A DNA stretch of 11,300 nucleotides from an uncultured Oscillospiraceae bacterium (GTDB lineage Bacteria > Bacillota > Clostridia > Oscillospirales > Ruminococcaceae): contig CAUABB010000033.1 in NCBI GenBank assembly GCA_958427155.1, forward strand, positions 1-11,300, given 5' to 3'. This document shows, piece after piece, positions 7,894 to 11,300 of the stretch. How positions within the stretch are numbered: the stretch's first letter is position 1; every line of letters starts with the position of its first letter. Below the pieces are notes generated by a model, which was not told the origin of the DNA, did not search any database, and saw only the letters and a program-made list of their open reading frames with translations. The position numbers and the translations under genes are program-made.

Positions 7894-9170
7894 TTCAGGA
7901 GATCAAAAATGAACGTTTAAAAGAAGTTTATTATAAAATTAACCATCCAACTGGTTTAACCGTCCTTTTGTACCCAATGAAAGGCTTTTCTTCGGCCTAT
8001 GCTCTTTTTGGAACCAGATACGGTTCAATTGATACGACATTTCGCTCAAATACCGAAGAGGATTATATTACAGTTCCAGAGGGGGTAGCTCACTTCCTCG
8101 AACATAAGCTCTTTGAAAATGAAAACGGTGTGGACGCATTTGAACTTTTTGCAAAAACAGGTGCTTCTGCAAACGCCTTTACTTCATTTGACCGTACCTG
8201 CTATGAATTTACCTGTACCGATCATTTCGAGGAATCTTTGGAAATTTTGCTTAATTTTGTCCAGTCGCCCTATTTTACCGAAAAGACGGTGGAAAAAGAA
8301 CAGGGGATTATCGGCCAAGAAATCAGGATGCTTCAGGATCGGCCAGGTTGGAAAGTCCTTTTTAATCTTTTAAATGCTTTATATGTCAACCATCCAGTTA
8401 AGGTAGATATTGGAGGGACGGTAGAAAGTATTGCTGAAATTAATTCAGATCTGCTTTACAGATGTTATCGAACCTTTTATAATGCGAACAATATGGTGCT
8501 TGCCATTGCGGGAAACTTTGATTATAAAAAAGCACTTGAGATTGTTGACCGTTGTATAAAACCTGCTGATTCTTTGATTCAGGCAGATTCCAGAATGCCT
8601 CAGGAACCACTTTCAGTTGCTAAAAAAGTAATAGAGGATAAATTAGAAGTATCGGTTCCTCTTTTCAATATCGGGTATAAAGAGTTGCCGCTTTTTGGAT
8701 ACGATCTCGTAAAGGCATTGGCTGAATTTGAAATTTTAACCGAAATTATTACTGGTGAAGGAAGCCGTTTTTATCGGGAAGCTTATGATTCTAATCTGAT
8801 TAATTCTACTTTTTCCTCAGAGCTTTTTACTGGACCCAATTATTTTGCTGTTTTGTTTGACGGTGAATCACGTGAACCGCAAAAAGTTTATAAAGTTCTT
8901 AACAGCGCAATTTCCGGCTTTAAAAAGAATGGAATTTTGCCGGATGAATTTGAAACGGCAAAGCGTGCTGTTTATGGACGATATGTTCGTGGATTTAATA
9001 ATGTGGAAAATATCTCTTATTCTTTGATAACTGCTCATTTTCAAAATGTTGACCTCTATGATATGATAGAAGCGGTAGCTAAGGTCAGTTTTGAGGATGT
9101 AACAAAACGTTTGGCTGGTTCATTTGAGGAGGAACATTCTGCTATTTCTGTGATTCATCCAATTCAGTAA
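7890..9170 (+). CDS. yfmH: M16 family zinc metallopeptidase, YfmH type (catalytic subunit)
   Basis: The 426-residue product is an M16 peptidase with the inverted zinc motif HFLEH (H68, E71, H72). A downstream E144 in GQEIRM is the likely third zinc ligand, and E137 lies seven residues before it, the spacing of the conserved glutamate pair in pitrilysin (E162/E169). In its second half the segment YREAYDSNLINSTFS lacks the Tyr of the Arg/Tyr pair that YfmF retains, which suggests the two proteins build one active site together. It appears cytoplasmic, with no signal peptide. The start is fixed by GGGGAGGA (7873-7880) nine bases upstream and the 4-base overlap with yfmF. The B. subtilis counterpart is YmfH, associated with EF-P modification; the natural substrate is not known to me. 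lgt follows 14 bases later. Confidence 0.9.
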   Translation: MIQEIKNERLKEVYYKINHPTGLTVLLYPMKGFSSAYALFGTRYGSIDTTFRSNTEEDYITVPEGVAHFLEHKLFENENGVDAFELFAKTGASANAFTSFDRTCYEFTCTDHFEESLEILLNFVQSPYFTEKTVEKEQGIIGQEIRMLQDRPGWKVLFNLLNALYVNHPVKVDIGGTVESIAEINSDLLYRCYRTFYNANNMVLAIAGNFDYKKALEIVDRCIKPADSLIQADSRMPQEPLSVAKKVIEDKLEVSVPLFNIGYKELPLFGYDLVKALAEFEILTEIITGEGSRFYREAYDSNLINSTFSSELFTGPNYFAVLFDGESREPQKVYKVLNSAISGFKKNGILPDEFETAKRAVYGRYVRGFNNVENISYSLITAHFQNVDLYDMIEAVAKVSFEDVTKRLAGSFEEEHSAISVIHPIQ

Positions 9171-9172
9171 AA

Positions 9173-9176
9173 GGAG
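9173..9176 (+). promoter_or_regulatory. lgt ribosome binding site
   Basis: GGAG (within AAGGAGA) lies 8 bases before the ATG at 9185 and only 5 before the adjacent in-frame TTG at 9182, so the ATG is the better start. Confidence 0.6.
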
Positions 9177-9184
9177 ACATTTTG

Positions 9185-10243
9185 ATGCGCAATGTGACAT
9201 TTCCAAATCTGGGGTTTGAATTTAATTTTAATCCGATTGCCTTTTCCATTGGTTCGATTGAAGTACACTGGTACGCTCTGATTATTGCGGTTGGGTTTAT
9301 TTTGGCAGTGATCTACTGTTTCCGTCGGGCAAAGCGTTTTGGTATTGATCTTGATCGTTTAACCGATATGGTACTTGGTGGGCTGATCGGTGGAATTATT
9401 GGCGCACGCCTTTACTATGTTTTGTTCAAACTTGATTATTACCTTGCAAATCCGCTAGATATTTTTAAAACATGGGAAGGCGGACTTGCCATTTATGGTG
9501 GAATTATCGGCGCTTTGCTTGTTGCTTGGGCTGTTGCCCATTTTAGAAGAATCAAGTTTGGGCCGGTTCTTGATCTTGCCGGTCTTGGTTTTCTGATTGG
9601 TCAGGGGATAGGGCGTTGGGCAAATTTTGTTAATGTAGAGGCGTTTGGCTGTAACACAACTCTTCCTTGGGGAATGTCAGGAACAACAGTTTCGCAATAC
9701 CTTTCGGATCATGCTTCAGAGTTGAGTACCTATGGTGTAACAGTGGATCCATCGTTACCGGTTCATCCTACTTTTTTATATGAATCACTCTGGTGTCTGC
9801 TCGGCTTTCTACTACTCCATATTTATTCCAGATATCGAAAATTTGACGGAGAAATTTTTCTGTTTTATTCTGCATGGTATGGACTTGGACGTTTTGTTAT
9901 TGAGGGATTGAGAACAGATAGCCTAATGCTTGGAAAAGTTCGGGTTTCTCAACTGTTGGCAGCGTTGATTGTTGTAGCGGCAGTAATTGCCTGGGTCGTA
10001 ATTCGCAGTAGAATTAAGCGTGATTCGACGTCAAAATGGGCTGTGCTTTATGTAAATACGGAAGAAGCACAGGAAATATTGAAAAACGGTTACCAATCTA
10101 AAAAGAAACAGAAAAAATCAAAGAGTTTGGAACAGATTGACGAAAACTTATCCGAAGATCTGGATGCCAATCTAAAAGAAGAAAAAATATCCGGAAACGA
10201 TATTTTGGAACCGGATGAATCAAAAAACGCCAGGGAGGAATAA
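9185..10243 (+). CDS. lgt: Prolipoprotein diacylglyceryl transferase, with charged C-terminal tail
   Basis: Lgt is a polytopic membrane enzyme that moves a diacylglyceryl group from phosphatidylglycerol to the lipobox cysteine of prolipoproteins. Several hydrophobic segments are visible between about residues 20 and 275. The signature GRWANFVNVEAFG supplies R144, N147, N150 and E152; HPTFLYE (194-200) and GLGRFVIEGLR (R236, R243) complete the conserved set. At the place of E. coli His103, in GGLAIYGGIIG, there is Tyr104. The protein is 352 residues against roughly 260-290 for typical members. The excess is a tail of about 75 residues after the last membrane segment, first lysine-rich (SKKKQKKSK) and then acidic, expected in the cytoplasm. 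It sits 14 bases after yfmH and 3 before folD, so it is co-transcribed with both. Confidence 0.95.
   Translation: MRNVTFPNLGFEFNFNPIAFSIGSIEVHWYALIIAVGFILAVIYCFRRAKRFGIDLDRLTDMVLGGLIGGIIGARLYYVLFKLDYYLANPLDIFKTWEGGLAIYGGIIGALLVAWAVAHFRRIKFGPVLDLAGLGFLIGQGIGRWANFVNVEAFGCNTTLPWGMSGTTVSQYLSDHASELSTYGVTVDPSLPVHPTFLYESLWCLLGFLLLHIYSRYRKFDGEIFLFYSAWYGLGRFVIEGLRTDSLMLGKVRVSQLLAALIVVAAVIAWVVIRSRIKRDSTSKWAVLYVNTEEAQEILKNGYQSKKKQKKSKSLEQIDENLSEDLDANLKEEKISGNDILEPDESKNAREE
10234..10238 (+). promoter_or_regulatory. folD ribosome binding site within the end of lgt
   Basis: GGAGG overlaps the last codons of lgt and lies 8 bases before the ATG at 10247. The in-frame TTG at 10244 is only 5 bases away, so the ATG is preferred. 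Confidence 0.65.
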
Positions 10244-10246
10244 TTG

Positions 10247-11104
10247 ATGGCTCAGATTATTGATGGAAAGGCGATTTCAGCCCGTATTAAAGATGAACTT
10301 AAACAAGAGATTTCGGCCTTAAAAGAAAAAGGAATTCACCCGGGACTGGCAGTGGTTATTGTAGGAAACGATCCCGCTTCTCGCATTTATGTCAACTTGA
10401 AAAAAAGGGACTGTGAAGAACTTGGAATTTTGTCCAGAGAATATGCTCTGCCGGAGGAAACAACGGAAGAGGGGCTTCTTGAGTTGATTGACGAGCTCAA
10501 CCGGGATTCCTCTATCAATGGGATTTTGGTACAGCTTCCGGTACCGGAGCAGATTGATGAAAACAAAATTATCGCAGCGATTTCTCCTGAGAAGGATGTC
10601 GATGCGTTCCACGCCGCAAATGTCGGAAAAATCATGATCGGCACCTATAATTTTTTGCCCTGCACCCCGGCGGGCTGTATGGAGCTGATTGCTTCTACCG
10701 GCGTTGATATTACCGGTAAAAGCTGTGTCGTCGTGGGAAGGAGCAATATTGTCGGCAAGCCGATGGCAATGCTTCTTCTACATAAAAATGGTACGGTGAC
10801 AATTGCCCATTCCAAGACCAAAAATCTGAAGGAGGTTTGCGCTTCCGCTGATATTCTTGTAGCGGCGGTCGGCGTTCCAAAATTGATCAAAGGGGACATG
10901 ATCAAGCCGGGCGCGGTCGTCATTGACGTAGGAACCACCAAAATGCCGGATGGCAAGCTCTGTGGAGACGTTGATTTCGAAGCTGCCAGTAAGATAGCAG
11001 GTTATATTACGCCGGTTCCTGGGGGAGTTGGTCCAATGACTCGTGTTATTTTGATGAAAAATACGGTAACCGCAGCTAAAATTCAAAACGGAATAAAAAT
11101 ATAG
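10247..11104 (+). CDS. folD: Bifunctional methylenetetrahydrofolate dehydrogenase / methenyltetrahydrofolate cyclohydrolase
   Basis: FolD interconverts 5,10-methylene-, 5,10-methenyl- and 10-formyl-tetrahydrofolate in the cytoplasm, feeding purine and formyl-methionine synthesis. The 285-residue length is typical. The folate and catalytic residues are visible: YVNLK with Y48 and the catalytic lysine K52, VQLPVP with Q96, and KDVDAF with D119 (matching E. coli K54, Q98 and D121). The dinucleotide-binding part has VVVGRSNIVGKPMA, followed by TPVPGGVGPMT near the C-terminus. It begins 3 bases after the lgt stop. No intrinsic terminator follows; the inverted repeat after it lacks a T-run. Roughly bases 10560-11030 are GC-richer than the rest of the window. 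The cofactor (NADP or NAD) cannot be told from this reading. Confidence 0.97.
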   Translation: MAQIIDGKAISARIKDELKQEISALKEKGIHPGLAVVIVGNDPASRIYVNLKKRDCEELGILSREYALPEETTEEGLLELIDELNRDSSINGILVQLPVPEQIDENKIIAAISPEKDVDAFHAANVGKIMIGTYNFLPCTPAGCMELIASTGVDITGKSCVVVGRSNIVGKPMAMLLLHKNGTVTIAHSKTKNLKEVCASADILVAAVGVPKLIKGDMIKPGAVVIDVGTTKMPDGKLCGDVDFEAASKIAGYITPVPGGVGPMTRVILMKNTVTAAKIQNGIKI

Positions 11105-11105
11105 C

Positions 11106-11134
11106 TTGATTTTTTTATCACATTATGATAAAAT
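11106..11134 (+). promoter_or_regulatory. Predicted extended -10 promoter of rpsB with overlapping inverted repeat
   Basis: TTGATT (11106-11111), a 17-base spacer and TAAAAT (11129-11134) preceded by TATGA form a convincing extended -10 promoter. It begins one base after the folD stop. The predicted start lies near 11141. TTTATCA (11114-11120) and TGATAAA (11126-11132) form a 7-base inverted repeat with a 5-base centre across the spacer and -10 box. This could be an operator, but it lacks the trailing T-run of a terminator. Confidence 0.78.
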
Positions 11135-11140
11135 ATTTCA

Positions 11141-11248
11141 GTATTACGCACGCAGGATGTGTGTGACCCGGTGCCGGTTGTAACAGGCCGGTCGTTGCTC
11201 ATAAGATCCTGCGGAGGAATCACAAACCAAAAATGGAGGTAATTTAAT
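11141..11248 (+). promoter_or_regulatory. Structured rpsB leader (candidate ribosomal-protein autoregulatory element)
   Basis: About 108 bases separate the predicted transcription start from the rpsB ATG. A closing stem of 8 perfect pairs joins CGCAGGAT (11151-11158) to ATCCTGCG (11206-11213). Inside are three copies of CCGGT (11168-11172, 11174-11178, 11188-11192); as CCGG is self-complementary, several alternative inner hairpins can form, for example 11174-11177 with 11188-11191. An SD-like GGAGGA (11213-11218) directly follows the stem, and the real one, GGAGG (11235-11239), lies 9 bases before the start. No terminator is seen, so any control would act on translation. S2 represses its own mRNA in gamma-proteobacteria; whether this leader belongs to a described family I cannot check. 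Confidence 0.55.
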
Positions 11249-11300
11249 ATGGCAGTCGTATCTATGAAACAGCTTCTTGAAGCTGGTGTTCACTTTGGGC
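11249..11300 (+). CDS. rpsB: 30S ribosomal protein S2, N-terminal start (partial)
   Basis: The last 52 bases encode MAVVSMKQLLEAGVHFG, the characteristic N-terminus of bacterial S2; the gene runs out of the window. S2 is a structural protein of the small ribosomal subunit, usually followed by tsf. The ATG is preceded by GGAGG (11235-11239) at 9 bases. It has its own promoter and leader, so its expression need not depend on the upstream folD unit, though no terminator separates them. Confidence 0.95.
   Translation, partial: MAVVSMKQLLEAGVHFG

Noticed and set aside
9182..9184. TTG as lgt start (and a similar TTG at 10244 for folD)
   Set aside because: Both sit directly before an in-frame ATG that has better ribosome binding site spacing.
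11114..11132. Inverted repeat after folD as an intrinsic terminator
   Set aside because: The stem is AT-rich and is followed by ATATTTC, not a T-run; it overlaps a good promoter.
1..11300. Mobile element, phage, CRISPR or defence system
   Set aside because: Every open stretch is filled by recognised housekeeping genes on one strand, and I saw no direct-repeat arrays, transposase motifs or integration sites.

Overview
The window is a compact, entirely plus-strand stretch of a bacterial chromosome. Gene content and order (end of murB, then rapZ, whiA, dnaE, pfkA, two M16-family peptidase genes, lgt, folD and the start of rpsB), low GC, strong GGAGG ribosome binding sites and ATG starts point to a Firmicute of class Clostridia. 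The rapZ-whiA-dnaE-pfkA order and the yfmF-yfmH-lgt neighbourhood make an Oscillospiraceae/Ruminococcaceae-like clostridium the most likely source; that finer placement is inference from memory of gene order.

Layout. (1) 1-5387: a tight set of murB (last 26 codons), rapZ, whiA and dnaE, with gaps of 15 and 13 bases and an 8-base overlap, and no internal promoter or terminator seen. It joins cell-wall precursor synthesis (MurB), an amino-sugar/cell-wall regulator family (RapZ), a chromosome segregation/division factor (WhiA) and a replicative polymerase (DnaE). (2) 5388-6516: pfkA as its own unit, with a perfect TTGACA -35 box, a leader containing two mutually exclusive hairpins, and a strong intrinsic terminator. 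(3) 6526-11104: an extended -10 promoter followed by yfmF, yfmH, lgt and folD, packed with a 4-base overlap or gaps of 14 and 3 bases. The two M16 proteins divide one peptidase active site between them. Lgt makes lipoproteins and FolD supplies one-carbon folates. (4) 11105-11300: a second extended -10 promoter, a roughly 110-base structured leader, and the first 17 complete codons of rpsB (ribosomal protein S2).

All genes are on the plus strand. I see no tRNA, rRNA, CRISPR array, insertion sequence, phage gene or toxin-antitoxin pair, and no gene-free stretch longer than 144 bases. This is a housekeeping region and I do not see a new multi-gene system in it. The points most worth a second look are the rpsB leader, the split-site M16 pair, the apparently intact metal site in the DnaE PHP domain, the charged tail and Tyr104 of Lgt, the missing yvcK between rapZ and whiA, the pfkA leader, and the GC-rich interior of folD.
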